64,000 nucleotides of DNA from positions 1 to 64,000 of the forward strand of contig CADCDO010000021.1 in the NCBI GenBank assembly GCA_902800345.1. Reading direction: 5' to 3'. The notes under the pieces are model-generated. The model searched no databases and was not told the origin of the DNA. It saw nothing but the letters and a program-made list of their open reading frames with translations. This DNA is from Fibrobacter succinogenes (lineage in GTDB: Bacteria; Fibrobacterota; Fibrobacteria; Fibrobacterales; Fibrobacteraceae). Both the position numbers and the translations under genes were made by a program. Below are positions 56,059 through 64,000 of the stretch, piece by piece; the first letter of the stretch is position 1; each line of letters begins with the position of its first letter.

Positions 56059-57747
56059 TCAATCAACATAGACATAATCCAGTTTTTTTAAGCGTTCTGC
56101 CTGATAATACTTTCTAGGCCTATAGGACGGATCAACCGCCGTAATCATTCCAAAAATGGAATGCCAAGTAAAGCCAAGTGAAATGTAGGGCAAAATTCCG
56201 TGAGCTTGGCAATTCCTTGTATTATTCATGTTCATGAAGCCCAATTTCAATCGCACACCATAACGTGTCACCGTATGACCTCTATACGGAACCGGTTTTC
56301 CAATGAAATTAGGGAAAAGCAAATCAAAGTAGGCCCCAAACCCATAGCGGAAATAATTTTCCCCAGCAGAAATAGATTTTTTCTTTTCATCAGTTTTACC
56401 CGAAGACACAAAGCCAGCAAAGCCAGCAAATCCCAGATTTCCAAAGACAACGCCCTCGATATATTTCGATTTCAACCATGTGTAGCCCAGCAACCCTTGA
56501 AAGCCAATATCAAGCGTTCCGCAAGAATCACAGTGAGCATCTAAAATATGAAAAGTCAATTCGATCCCGTAAACCCAATTTTCAAAGGAAAAATTAAGAT
56601 TAAATCCAACATAAAGCAACGGGTTATAATCTGAGAAATTGCCCTTCAAAGAAGGCTGTCCTAAATCAATAGAACCATTAAATATAGCATCTCCGTATTC
56701 TTTATAAATCCGTTGCGGTTGTTTATACAAAGCGACTTTTTCGACAACATCGCAAACCGCAGACGCATCGACATCGGGCACGTTCTGCACCGTCTCGCAA
56801 TACGAGCCCTCTTCATACGCCCGCCGAACAGTTTTATCCAAGGCAGAATCTAATCCATCTACATAATAATAATTATTATAGTTATCCAAATAGTACATCG
56901 TTGAATCTTTATTTAGAATAAAATCATAATCGCGATTTAGAATTTTTAGGATTATCTTTGAGCGAGGAGCCAAATCCGCAGAATCGGCAAGCATGTCCGC
57001 AGCCGCATAGTTTCCATTTTCGATGAGCGCTTGCATTTTTTCACGGACTTCTACGGCAGGATTTTCAGGAACATAATACTTTAATCGAACTGGATAATAA
57101 CGCAGGTTTTCAAAAGTTGACGAATCCGTCAAATTATCGCACTCCTGAGAAAATCCGTCAAGGAAAAATATTCTTTTTTTATCAGAACTTCGAATAACAT
57201 CAAATTCATCAACAACCAAAAGATTCATCAACCGTTGAGAAAATTTCCAAGAAGACGAATCCATGGAAATATCGGTTCCGACATAAGCCATATAAAACAA
57301 GCTTTTTCTCGATTCTTCGGGCTTAGGCGTAACCCATTTTTTCGTAGTCTTGTCATAGATTTTTTCAACAAGGATCAAGTCGTGAATTAAAAAATACCCG
57401 TGTTGAACTATTGCGGCATTTCGCTTTTCAAATATCCTGCGATATTTTTCGGGGGCCTGAGCCAAGCGCTCGTTCAGCATTTTTTGCTTATAAGCACTCC
57501 AGTCAACAAATGCCTTGTAAACTTGCGGATAATTTTTAGCCACTTTCAATTCTAGCTTCTGCTTGTCATCAATCGAATAAAGCACTCTTTCAAGATGGGT
57601 TCCGTAATAAGCGACTGGAGCCGTTTCCATTTTTTGAGAGACCGTCTGCAATTGCGAAAATTTATCCGCCACCAAATCAAAGTCAACATTTTCATCGCCA
57701 TAGCAAAATGGCAACAGAAGCAAAGCAATCAACCTTTTTACAATCAT
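56059..57747 (-). CDS. Exported protein with C-terminal beta-barrel-like part
   Basis: 562 residues, not assigned to a family. Signal peptide MIVKRLIALLLLPFCYG (ATG 57747, AGGGG 9 nt upstream). Residues 20-340 are mainly helical and charged, perhaps a periplasmic domain; residues about 350-545 alternate like beta-strands (LLYVGFNLNFSFENWVYGIELTF, LGYTWLKSKYIEG, GVRLKLGFMN). The last part is similar in layout to the C-terminus of the gene at 57767 (LGYT-x-L-x(2)-[EK]Y, DYF/NYF-x-[FY]G), so the two are distant paralogues, 19 bp apart and probably one operon. Confidence 0.75.
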   Translation of the reverse strand: MIVKRLIALLLLPFCYGDENVDFDLVADKFSQLQTVSQKMETAPVAYYGTHLERVLYSIDDKQKLELKVAKNYPQVYKAFVDWSAYKQKMLNERLAQAPEKYRRIFEKRNAAIVQHGYFLIHDLILVEKIYDKTTKKWVTPKPEESRKSLFYMAYVGTDISMDSSSWKFSQRLMNLLVVDEFDVIRSSDKKRIFFLDGFSQECDNLTDSSTFENLRYYPVRLKYYVPENPAVEVREKMQALIENGNYAAADMLADSADLAPRSKIILKILNRDYDFILNKDSTMYYLDNYNNYYYVDGLDSALDKTVRRAYEEGSYCETVQNVPDVDASAVCDVVEKVALYKQPQRIYKEYGDAIFNGSIDLGQPSLKGNFSDYNPLLYVGFNLNFSFENWVYGIELTFHILDAHCDSCGTLDIGFQGLLGYTWLKSKYIEGVVFGNLGFAGFAGFVSSGKTDEKKKSISAGENYFRYGFGAYFDLLFPNFIGKPVPYRGHTVTRYGVRLKLGFMNMNNTRNCQAHGILPYISLGFTWHSIFGMITAVDPSYRPRKYYQAERLKKLDYVYVD

Positions 57748-57766
57748 TTCAACGGCCCCCTACAAT

Positions 57767-59221
57767 TCAATAATCAAATTCGAGTTTACCCTTTTTATAA
57801 TAAAGGAAAAGTAATTCGACAGAACCATACCATCGGTAGCCTGAAGCGTTCACAAGATTATCCGCCCAAACATTTTTGATTCCAGTCCTTAAGCGGATTC
57901 CTAATTGAAATGGACGTCTTTTTGTAAAAAGGACATCGGCCATGCCACCTGCGCCAAACGAAAAATAATCACGGACAACTTTATCAAGGCAATCGTCATC
58001 TTCATGACTTTTGCAGAGGAGCATATTTTTGCCATACCCAAGCGATATAAAGCTATAAAGGCGCAAGTATTCAGCATTCAAAAAAGTATAGCCCAAATTA
58101 TAGTCAACATTCGAATCATAAAAATCTAAGGAATCAACATTATTATAATCACCGTAATTCCAATCAATAATAAACTCATGTAAAAAATCATTATAAACAA
58201 AACTTATATCTATAACACCATTCAAACCATGCTTAGTTCCAAAACCCGATTCCATGCGTTTTGAAATATCCCCCAAATACAACGAATAAGGAACGCCTAT
58301 GGAAATTCCGCCATATATGCGTTTGTCAATGCCGGTCACATCCCAATAATTTTCAACAAGATAATCCAGCTGTTTTTTCTTGGTAAGTTTGGACTTATAT
58401 TTTAAAATCAATTCAGAAATATTGTCCTGACGCTCCGTCATTTTCATAAGCAAAAGACGTATAAAAACCCGATCACTTTCATTTTCAACCTCTTTAAGAG
58501 TTTCCTCGAACGACCCGGAATCCATTTGCGAACGAAGCATTTCTGCATAATAGCCATAACGAGAAGCGTAATGCTTATAAAAAGACACGGAATCGACATC
58601 GCTTAAAAAATCAAAATCTTTGATAAAATACTTTATCCAAATTTTTTGACTTTCCCAAATCACCTGATGCGGCGGATTTTCTTTTTCAAAAATTTCAGCA
58701 TCCGCAACAGTTTTCTTGAAATCGTCATAACGTTTTTCAGCTAATGACGTTTGCATCGCCGAACGAAGCGAATCGGCTTCGGCCTTCTGTTTTAAGAATT
58801 TCAAATAAAGAACTCTTTGGGCTATCACGGCAGAATCCGGCTCAATTGTAGATTCGTTGGCCCGTTGCACGAACAAGTCCATCACGGAATTTAACTTAAC
58901 AAGGGAATCCGCACGGTCAGTAAAACGCCCTGTAGCGGTATCAGAAGCTTTAAAAAGAGCGTTTCCTGAAGCACCATCCATTGTATTTCCGGCAGCATTA
59001 CTCCATTCTCTTTGCGAATAATGTTCTAAACCAGATTCAGCCACGATTTCCGCTGCAAACAGGACGCCCGGCAAAAACAATACCCCACTCACAAGGAATG
59101 CCCAAAGGTGCACGCACAACGCAGAACACGCACATAACGCACCACGTACACGCAACGCTGAACGCTCGAACAATGCGAAACGTAGATGGTCAAAATAAAC
59201 ACGCATAAAGCAAATATACAT
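57767..59221 (-). CDS. Exported protein, paralogue of the 56059 gene, with C-terminal beta-barrel-like part
   Basis: Up to 484 residues. The hydrophobic stretch HLWAFLVSGVLFLPGVLFAAE is a signal peptide, preceded by about 35 odd residues rich in Ala, Cys and Arg, so the start is uncertain (ATG 59221 or 59206, neither with a good Shine-Dalgarno). Residues 60-290 are helical and charged (RSQMDSGSFEETLKEVENESDRV); residues about 300-480 are strand-like (GGISIGVPYSLYLG, IDISFVYNDFLHEFIIDW, LGYTFLNAEYLRLYSFISLGYG). Unknown function; outer-membrane location inferred. Its upstream region carries the TACGTA array at 59248-59564. Confidence 0.72.
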   Translation of the reverse strand: MYICFMRVYFDHLRFALFERSALRVRGALCACSALCVHLWAFLVSGVLFLPGVLFAAEIVAESGLEHYSQREWSNAAGNTMDGASGNALFKASDTATGRFTDRADSLVKLNSVMDLFVQRANESTIEPDSAVIAQRVLYLKFLKQKAEADSLRSAMQTSLAEKRYDDFKKTVADAEIFEKENPPHQVIWESQKIWIKYFIKDFDFLSDVDSVSFYKHYASRYGYYAEMLRSQMDSGSFEETLKEVENESDRVFIRLLLMKMTERQDNISELILKYKSKLTKKKQLDYLVENYWDVTGIDKRIYGGISIGVPYSLYLGDISKRMESGFGTKHGLNGVIDISFVYNDFLHEFIIDWNYGDYNNVDSLDFYDSNVDYNLGYTFLNAEYLRLYSFISLGYGKNMLLCKSHEDDDCLDKVVRDYFSFGAGGMADVLFTKRRPFQLGIRLRTGIKNVWADNLVNASGYRWYGSVELLFLYYKKGKLEFDY

Positions 59222-59247
59222 AATGATGAAGTACTGGAACCACGATA

Positions 59248-59564
59248 TTTACGTACTGCAAGAGTTGTTTTAAAGCACTTAGTACGTAAAAACAGAATTT
59301 AAAAAAGCCCTAGTCTCACCATTTACGTACTGCAAGGCTTAATTTTGAGCAGTTAGTACGTAAAAAACGAAAAAAACACGTCCAAAATTGGCATTTATGC
59401 CCCCTTAAAGTTCCAAACGACCGAAATTTTGCTGTTTTCAGACCCAAAAATTGCAAAATTACGTACTAAAAGCCCCCAAAACACAGCCCAAGTACGTAAC
59501 ACACAAATTAAGCAATTTTATTTTACGTACTAAGCAAGAAATTTTCCTCCCCAAAGTACGTAAA
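59248..59564. repeat. Four 43-bp TACGTA palindromic units
   Basis: Units at 59248-59290, 59322-59364, 59458-59500 and 59522-59564, all exactly 43 bp. Each has arms TTTACGTACT and AGTACGTAAA (unit 3 has one changed base at each outer end) around a 23-bp core. The two TACGTA cores in a unit are always 33 bp apart, near three helical turns. Cores vary but keep a central four-base A or T run. Gaps between units are 31, 93 and 21 bp. They lie 27-345 bp upstream of the gene ending at 57767. Hairpin, operator or recombination site are all possible. Confidence 0.85.
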
Positions 59565-59627
59565 ACACGTCATACAAAGTCGCACAATCGTATTCCGCCT
59601 CACTCACAATCCATCGGGATGTTGCAT

Positions 59628-59758
59628 CTTCAATGTATTCGTCCTGCAATTCAAGAAACATAGAAAAAGCTCAGTGCAAAGCCAAGCTTTCGTTAAGCAG
59701 TAAAGCCTTTCGCATTGCCGAGACTTTTTCAAACAACATATTTCAACGTCAAGAATTG
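59628..59758 (-). ncRNA. Orphan copy of the nhaC leader
   Basis: Ungapped 131-bp match to 61173-61303 with about 16 differences by eye, including the first codons (GCAGGACGAATAC in place of GCAGAACGAATAC). No antiporter coding sequence follows. The first hairpin keeps seven inner pairs (one a U-G) but has lost outer pairs, so it looks like a decaying relic. Together with the array above it fills the 629-bp gap 59222-59850. Confidence 0.6.
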
Positions 59759-59850
59759 AAAAGGAATACACACAGCCAAAAGGCAACACGACCAAAGCAA
59801 CGGAGCATAGGACCAATATACAAATTGTCCGGTCCTAATAGTTCAGAATT

Positions 59851-61194
59851 CTAAGCCTTGCTCTTGCGAGGTGAAATCGCGATAAACACAAGGACACTGA
59901 CCAGCAAAAGGAACGGATAGAACATGTATGGAATCAAGTCGAAAGCGCTCACCTTGGCGTTTGGCAAAGCCGAAGAAATTGCGGATAGCGCCACCAGCAT
60001 CTGCGCACCATAAGGCAATATACCCTGCACCACGCAACTGAAAATATCCAAAAGCGAAGCCGTTTTCTTGGGTGAAATTCTGTACTCGTCGCCCATCTGT
60101 TTTGCAATCGGGCCCGCCATCACAATAGCGACCGTATTGTTCGCCGTCGCAATGTCCAGCGCACTTACCAAAAGACCGACTCCGACCTGACCGCTGCGGT
60201 GTCCCTTGAAGACCTTATGGATAAAGTCTAGCAAAGCGGCAAAGCCGCCATGTATGCGGATGAGCCCGCACAAGGCGCTCACCAGCACCGCCACAAGAAT
60301 AGTCTCGTACATGCCCGAAATTCCGTTTCCGATATTCTGCAAAAGTCCGATCATGTCAAGCGGTCCAAAGCCGACCATGACAACTGCCGCAGCAACAATC
60401 CCCACCAGCAATACCGTAAACACGTTGATACCCGTAAGCGCAAGTGCCAAAACAAGGACATAAGGAATAAGCTGAATCAAGTTATAAGAGTTATCCGCAA
60501 CGGTATTCGCATGTGTTGCAAACGAAATCGCCGTAATAATCGCCACCGCCAAAAGTGCCGCCGGGAGCGCGATAATAAAGTTGACATGGAACTTGTCCTT
60601 CATCTTGCAGCCCTGCGTCGATGTCGCCGCGATTGTCGTATCCGAAATGAAGCTCAAGTTGTCGCCGAACATGGCACCGCCAATCACCGTCGCCACACAG
60701 AAAGGAACGCCAAATCCCGCCATCTGGGCCACTTCGACGGCAATCGGCGAAACGACTGCAATCGTTCCCACCGACGTTCCCATCGCCGTTGAGACGAACG
60801 CCGCCACAACAAAAAGAACCACCACCGCAAACTGAGCCGGAATAAAGTCCAACAGCAAGTACGCCGCAGCAGACGCACTCGAACGTCCGAGGATTCCTGC
60901 AAAAATGCCCGCACAAAGAAAGATGAGAATCATCAAGAAAATATTGCGGTCGCCAAGCGCCCCCGCCATAATGTTCATCTTCTTGTCAAAATTCAGCTTG
61001 CGGTTCTGCAGACACGCGACAAAAATCGCAACCAGAAAAGCCGCAACGATCGGGATGTTGTAAAATCCCATCGGAATCTTGAGGACATATTCAAACGTGA
61101 TGCCCAGTCCCAAATAAAGGACCAAGAAAATGGCGACCGGCAAAAGAGCAATCGGGTTGCCCTTGATTTTTTCTTCATTGTATTCGTTCTGCAT
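59851..61194 (-). CDS. Na+/H+ antiporter, NhaC family
   Basis: 447 residues, about 11 membrane helices. Family motifs: GILGRSSASAAAYLLLDF, VSTAMGTSVGTIAVVSPIAVEVA, GGAMFGDNLSFISDTTIAATSTQGCKMKDKF, and near the end ILPYGAQMLVALSAIS. Transports Na+ (or another small cation or carboxylate; NhaC-like proteins vary) against H+ across the inner membrane. Start ATG 61194. Upstream lies a structured leader (61196-61303) and a near copy of that leader lies just downstream of the gene. Confidence 0.88.
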   Translation of the reverse strand: MQNEYNEEKIKGNPIALLPVAIFLVLYLGLGITFEYVLKIPMGFYNIPIVAAFLVAIFVACLQNRKLNFDKKMNIMAGALGDRNIFLMILIFLCAGIFAGILGRSSASAAAYLLLDFIPAQFAVVVLFVVAAFVSTAMGTSVGTIAVVSPIAVEVAQMAGFGVPFCVATVIGGAMFGDNLSFISDTTIAATSTQGCKMKDKFHVNFIIALPAALLAVAIITAISFATHANTVADNSYNLIQLIPYVLVLALALTGINVFTVLLVGIVAAAVVMVGFGPLDMIGLLQNIGNGISGMYETILVAVLVSALCGLIRIHGGFAALLDFIHKVFKGHRSGQVGVGLLVSALDIATANNTVAIVMAGPIAKQMGDEYRISPKKTASLLDIFSCVVQGILPYGAQMLVALSAISSALPNAKVSAFDLIPYMFYPFLLLVSVLVFIAISPRKSKA

Positions 61195-61195
61195 G

Positions 61196-61303
61196 CCAAA
61201 AAAGATAGAAAAAGCTCAGCCCAAAGCCAAGCTTTCGTTAAGCAGAAAAGCCTTTCGGATCGCCGAGGCTTTTCTGAACAACATATTTCAACGTCAAGAA
61301 TTG
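61196..61303 (-). ncRNA. Structured leader of the nhaC-type gene
   Basis: In transcript sense: hairpin AGAAAAGCCT / AGGCTTTTCT (10 bp, plus inner CGG/CCG), then CTTAACG, then a second hairpin AAAGCT...AGCTTT followed by TTTTTC and more T, which looks like an intrinsic terminator just before the start codon. This layout would suit attenuation or a riboswitch controlling an ion transporter. No known riboswitch consensus was recognised. Confidence 0.5.
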
Positions 61304-61389
61304 GAAATCACCTTACAAATCTTGCAGCCATCTGGCATAAAGGTTGAAATTTCAATCTCCGTCACGCCAGAAGGACTGTTCATTAAGCC

Positions 61390-62637
61390 CTATTCCTTAA
61401 CACACCGGATACTGATGTAAGCTTCAGGATCACAACCATATCCGATCAAATCCGTCGAAGCACATTCATATTTTTCCTTTACCGGATCTTCCGAGCTAGT
61501 CCAAAATGCAGTATGAGTTCCAGCATCGGAACATAAAATACCTTCATCTATTAAACTATAATCATAGCAAGTACCGGCAGGAATTGCAGTAAAATCAAAG
61601 TCGTCGTCACTATAACTGAACGTTAAACCAATCCAGCCATTAGATGACCTAAGAGAAAGCCTATCTATAATAGCCTCCGAAGAATCCTTGTAACTAAGAA
61701 GAGTATTCCACTCCTTAGAAGACGGCAAACGCCAACCCGGTGGGCAAGCATTCATTGCAGCCGAATGATTGTAAAGTCGCCCAGAATTCTTTATCGCGTT
61801 TCGACCCGTGTATTCCATACTGGAATCTGTTACATAATTCAGATTTTCCTGCATCCAAATCTGATTTGCCAATCGAATCGTCTTGTACGTCTGACCATCA
61901 CGAGAATCTTTCATCGTGCCCTTGTTTTCATGAATGCAACGAACAGAGAGTTTATCACTCTTTTTTGAGAGCACGTATCCATTATTTGCTGAATCCAAAA
62001 ACAAATAATTGCGCTCCGAATAGAATGTCATCGAAGCAGCATATTCATCATTAATTTCTTCGGCATCCCAGAAATAGGCACTTTCATTTGCACTATTCCA
62101 CTTGAGCTTATCATTCCATTCCGAATAGTGTCCCGCTTTCATAAGGTGGAAACCTTTGGAATCGTACAAACTTCCATAATAGATATTACCTTCCGTCGAA
62201 CTGAATTTTATCAACGACAACCAGTCCTTGGAAGTCGGTAGCCGCCACCCTTCAGGACAAGCTTGCTTTGCGGATTCCCAAGAATAGGCGCGCCCCAACT
62301 GCTCACAATTCTTTTCATTATTGTTATAGCACCAGCTTGAATCAATTGCGTAATTCATGTTGCGGGCTAGCCAACGTTGGCTCTTGATAGTAAATATCGG
62401 ATACTCCTGGCCATCGCGAGGGTCTACGAATATGCTGTCGGATTCCAGGTTCGCCGCAGAAGAAGAGCTTTTATTTTGTTCAACTTCGCTAGATGTTCCG
62501 CGCAAACTGCTAGAAGAATTTTTTGCATGGCTAGAAGAACTTAGCGTTTCTCCCGCCGCATTTTCAGACGGGTTCGTAGAATTGTCTCCGCAAGCCAACA
62601 AAAGCGCTGAAGACAAAAGAAAATATTTATAGTTCAT
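61390..62637 (-). CDS. FISUMP lipoprotein with two domains
   Basis: 415 residues from MNYKYFLLSSALLLACGD (ATG 62637); an earlier ATG at 62664 would give a longer signal peptide and cannot be excluded. Lipobox LLAC, a short Ser linker, then two FISUMP domains: about 65-240 (FVDPRDGQEYPIFTIKSQRWLARNMNY ... LSVRCIHE) and 245-415 (MKDSRDGQTYKTIRLANQIWMQENLNY ... ISIRCVKE). Both hold CPxGWRLPxSK(D/E)W. Likely surface-exposed; role unknown. Confidence 0.9.
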   Translation of the reverse strand: MNYKYFLLSSALLLACGDNSTNPSENAAGETLSSSSHAKNSSSSLRGTSSEVEQNKSSSSAANLESDSIFVDPRDGQEYPIFTIKSQRWLARNMNYAIDSSWCYNNNEKNCEQLGRAYSWESAKQACPEGWRLPTSKDWLSLIKFSSTEGNIYYGSLYDSKGFHLMKAGHYSEWNDKLKWNSANESAYFWDAEEINDEYAASMTFYSERNYLFLDSANNGYVLSKKSDKLSVRCIHENKGTMKDSRDGQTYKTIRLANQIWMQENLNYVTDSSMEYTGRNAIKNSGRLYNHSAAMNACPPGWRLPSSKEWNTLLSYKDSSEAIIDRLSLRSSNGWIGLTFSYSDDDFDFTAIPAGTCYDYSLIDEGILCSDAGTHTAFWTSSEDPVKEKYECASTDLIGYGCDPEAYISIRCVKE

Positions 62638-62671
62638 ATAATATATCCAAAATAAGTTTTTCATAATATAC

Positions 62672-62701
62672 AAAAAAGGACTCCGCAGAAAAGCGGAGTC
62701 C
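62672..62701 (-). terminator. Terminator of the glycoside hydrolase gene
   Basis: Perfect 9-bp stem GGACTCCGC / GCGGAGTCC (62678-62686, 62693-62701) with a 6-nt loop and, in the minus sense, a run of six T. It lies 25 bp after the stop codon at 62726. Confidence 0.9.
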
Positions 62702-62725
62702 CTTTGCTTTTTGAATCCTATTTAA

Positions 62726-64000
62726 TTACTCGAGAGTAATGAGCGTAAGGGTGCGCTTGGCAACCTTGATACCCTTCGTGATATCGACTGTCTTGGCATT
62801 CTTGGACGGGTCATTTGCCCAGCCTTCCTTGAGCTTTTCAGAAGACTTGTCGAGGGTCTGGACCTTAGCCTTGCCCTTGAAGCCCGGAATGTCGAGCTTG
62901 ATGTCGAAGTCGCTGTACGGGCTCTTGTTCACGAGGAGCAACTGTTTCTTGTTGCCGTTCTCGGTCCAGTAGGCCGTGAGGAGAGCGTCTTCGTCACCCT
63001 TGATCGTGGTCTTCATGAGCTTGCCGCGGAGAGCATCGGATGCCATCTGGAATGCCCAGTAGCTCGGACGCGGGCAGTTCATGCAGTCTTCACCGGAACG
63101 GGTCAAGTAACCGTAGTCACCGCCTTCCGGAGTGATGTCGTTGTGGATATCCCAGTACTGAGCGTTATCGACGTTTTCAGTAGCGAGCATACCGCAGCAA
63201 CGAACAAGCCGTTTTCGACAGACAAAGTCTGCGGACCCGGGTTGAAGTCGACGGAGTTCCATTCGGTGAGCCAGAGTTCAATCTTCTTGTCCTTGTTGAA
63301 CTGGGCTGTCCAGCGGTCAACGACCTTGTGCAAACGTTCGTAGATAGCCGTGAGCGTCTGCGGAGCGGAGAGCATGGCGAAGTCGTTTTCTTCACCGAAG
63401 TGCTGCGGGTAATGGTGGACGATAAGACCGTCAGCGATGTCACCTGTTTCGGCAAGCACCTTTTCGTTCCAGTCGCCTTCGAGAACGCCGAGCACAGCCA
63501 CCTTGATGGTCGGGTCAACTTTCTTCATGGCTTCGATGAACTTACGGGCGCGCTTACCATAGATGGTACCGCCGTCCTTACCATACTTTTCGTAGTACGG
63601 ATGCCAGTTACCATAGACTTCGTTACCGATTTCCCAGTAGAGGATGCCGGCCTTCTTGTCGATGTTGGTGTGCTTCACCCAGGCAGCGGCTTCTTCTTCC
63701 GTGCCGGAACCGAAGTTCACAGTGAACATGGCGTTACTGCCAGTCTTCTTCAACCATTCGAGGAATTCGTCGGTATCGACCATCCAGTCGTGGTTGTCGA
63801 GGATTTCCTTCCAGTGGTCGTCATCAGCACGGAGACCCGGTATCGACCATCCAGTCGTGGTTGTCGAGGATTTCCTTCCAGTGGTCGTCATCAGCACGGA
63901 GACCACCCGGGTAACGGATAATGCCGTGGTTGATGCGCTTGGCAAATTCGCGAGTCTGAACCTTGAAGTTCTTGTTGTCGAGCATGTCGCCATCCCAGAG
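62726..64000 (-). pseudogene. Glycoside hydrolase (GH51/GH39-like), partial and frame-disrupted
   Basis: The 5' end lies beyond the window. At the edge the frame reads LWDGDMLDNKNFKV...RINHGIIRYPGG, then a 67-bp perfect tandem duplication (63771-63904) shifts the frame. The next stretch has WEIGNEVYGNWHP (acid/base Glu in GNE) and ELWLTEWNSVDF (nucleophile-type Glu), as in clan GH-A alpha-L-arabinofuranosidases or xylosidases. After NGLFVAA near 63200 the frame shifts again to GMLATENVDNAQYWDIH and runs through a C-terminal beta domain to 62726. Without the two changes this would be one ordinary plant-cell-wall enzyme gene, fitting the organism. Sequence error or true decay cannot be separated here. 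Confidence 0.82.
63771..63904. repeat. Perfect 67-bp tandem duplication
   Basis: 63771-63837 and 63838-63904 are identical. The unit lies inside the glycoside hydrolase gene and, being 67 bp, breaks the frame. A perfect copy with no drift implies a recent event or an assembly artefact. Confidence 0.9.

Noticed and set aside
59248..59564. CRISPR-like array
   Set aside because: Repeats are conserved only at their ends, gaps between units vary (31, 93 and 21 bp), there are only four units and no cas gene lies nearby.
1..64000. rRNA, tRNA and phage genes
   Set aside because: No rRNA signature, cloverleaf or phage structural gene was recognised on either strand by eye; a covariance search (for example for tRNAs) was not possible.

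Overview
The window looks like chromosomal DNA from a Fibrobacter-type bacterium (phylum Fibrobacterota). The evidence is internal: several lipoproteins carry serine-run linkers followed by domains ending in a (S/I)RC(V/I)K signature, the pattern of the Fibrobacter succinogenes major paralogous (FISUMP) domain. Base composition is moderate, intergenic spacers are AT-rich, and Shine-Dalgarno sequences of the GGAG/AAGGA type are frequent. No rRNA or tRNA gene was recognised, and no transposase was seen apart from an Rpn-type nuclease.

Layout. 1-5148: an Rpn-family nuclease, a tandem pair of secreted SUMF1-like proteins (the first broken by an apparent 86-bp deletion) and a FISUMP lipoprotein. 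5349-30038: one minus-strand gene of about 24.7 kb encoding a protein of about 8.2 kDa x 100 (about 8,200 residues) with an N-terminal LEPR motif, about nine diverged long modules, two blocks of RTX-like calcium-binding repeats, Calx-beta-like segments and a Gly/Ser/Gln linker before a C-terminal domain. 30178-30808: a FISUMP gene remnant and a DUF3467-like gene. 31218-36895: a divergent, overlapping four-gene operon (lipoprotein, short HlyD-like adaptor, TolC-like channel, GAF-HlyD fusion) that is the obvious candidate exporter for the giant protein but has no ABC ATPase in the window.

36899-46338: mostly housekeeping genes (MtaD/SsnA-like deaminase, cNMP-GGDEF protein, Mur ligase, RluD-type pseudouridine synthase, lspA, a squalene/phytoene synthase-like enzyme, an unknown membrane protein) and a frame-disrupted dnaA. 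46469-50114: a C39-like peptidase / RimK-like ATP-grasp / GCS2-like ligase cassette that looks like a peptide-metabolite pathway. 50186-55164: a phosphatase-like lipoprotein, a four-domain FISUMP lipoprotein and diaminopimelate dehydrogenase.

55395-64000: three minus-strand outer-membrane-type beta-barrel proteins, a non-coding stretch with four 43-bp TACGTA palindromic units, an NhaC-type antiporter whose structured leader is duplicated on both sides of the gene, a two-domain FISUMP lipoprotein, and the 3' part of a glycoside hydrolase gene broken by a perfect 67-bp tandem duplication and a second frameshift.

The surface theme is strong: at least six predicted exported lipoproteins, lspA, TolC/HlyD proteins, beta-barrels and a giant repeat protein. 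Dispersed palindromic repeats (CGTCATCCTGAG...CTCAGGATGACG type) punctuate several intergenic gaps. The broken frames in dnaA and in the glycoside hydrolase gene could be real mutations or errors in the sequence; this cannot be decided from the window alone.
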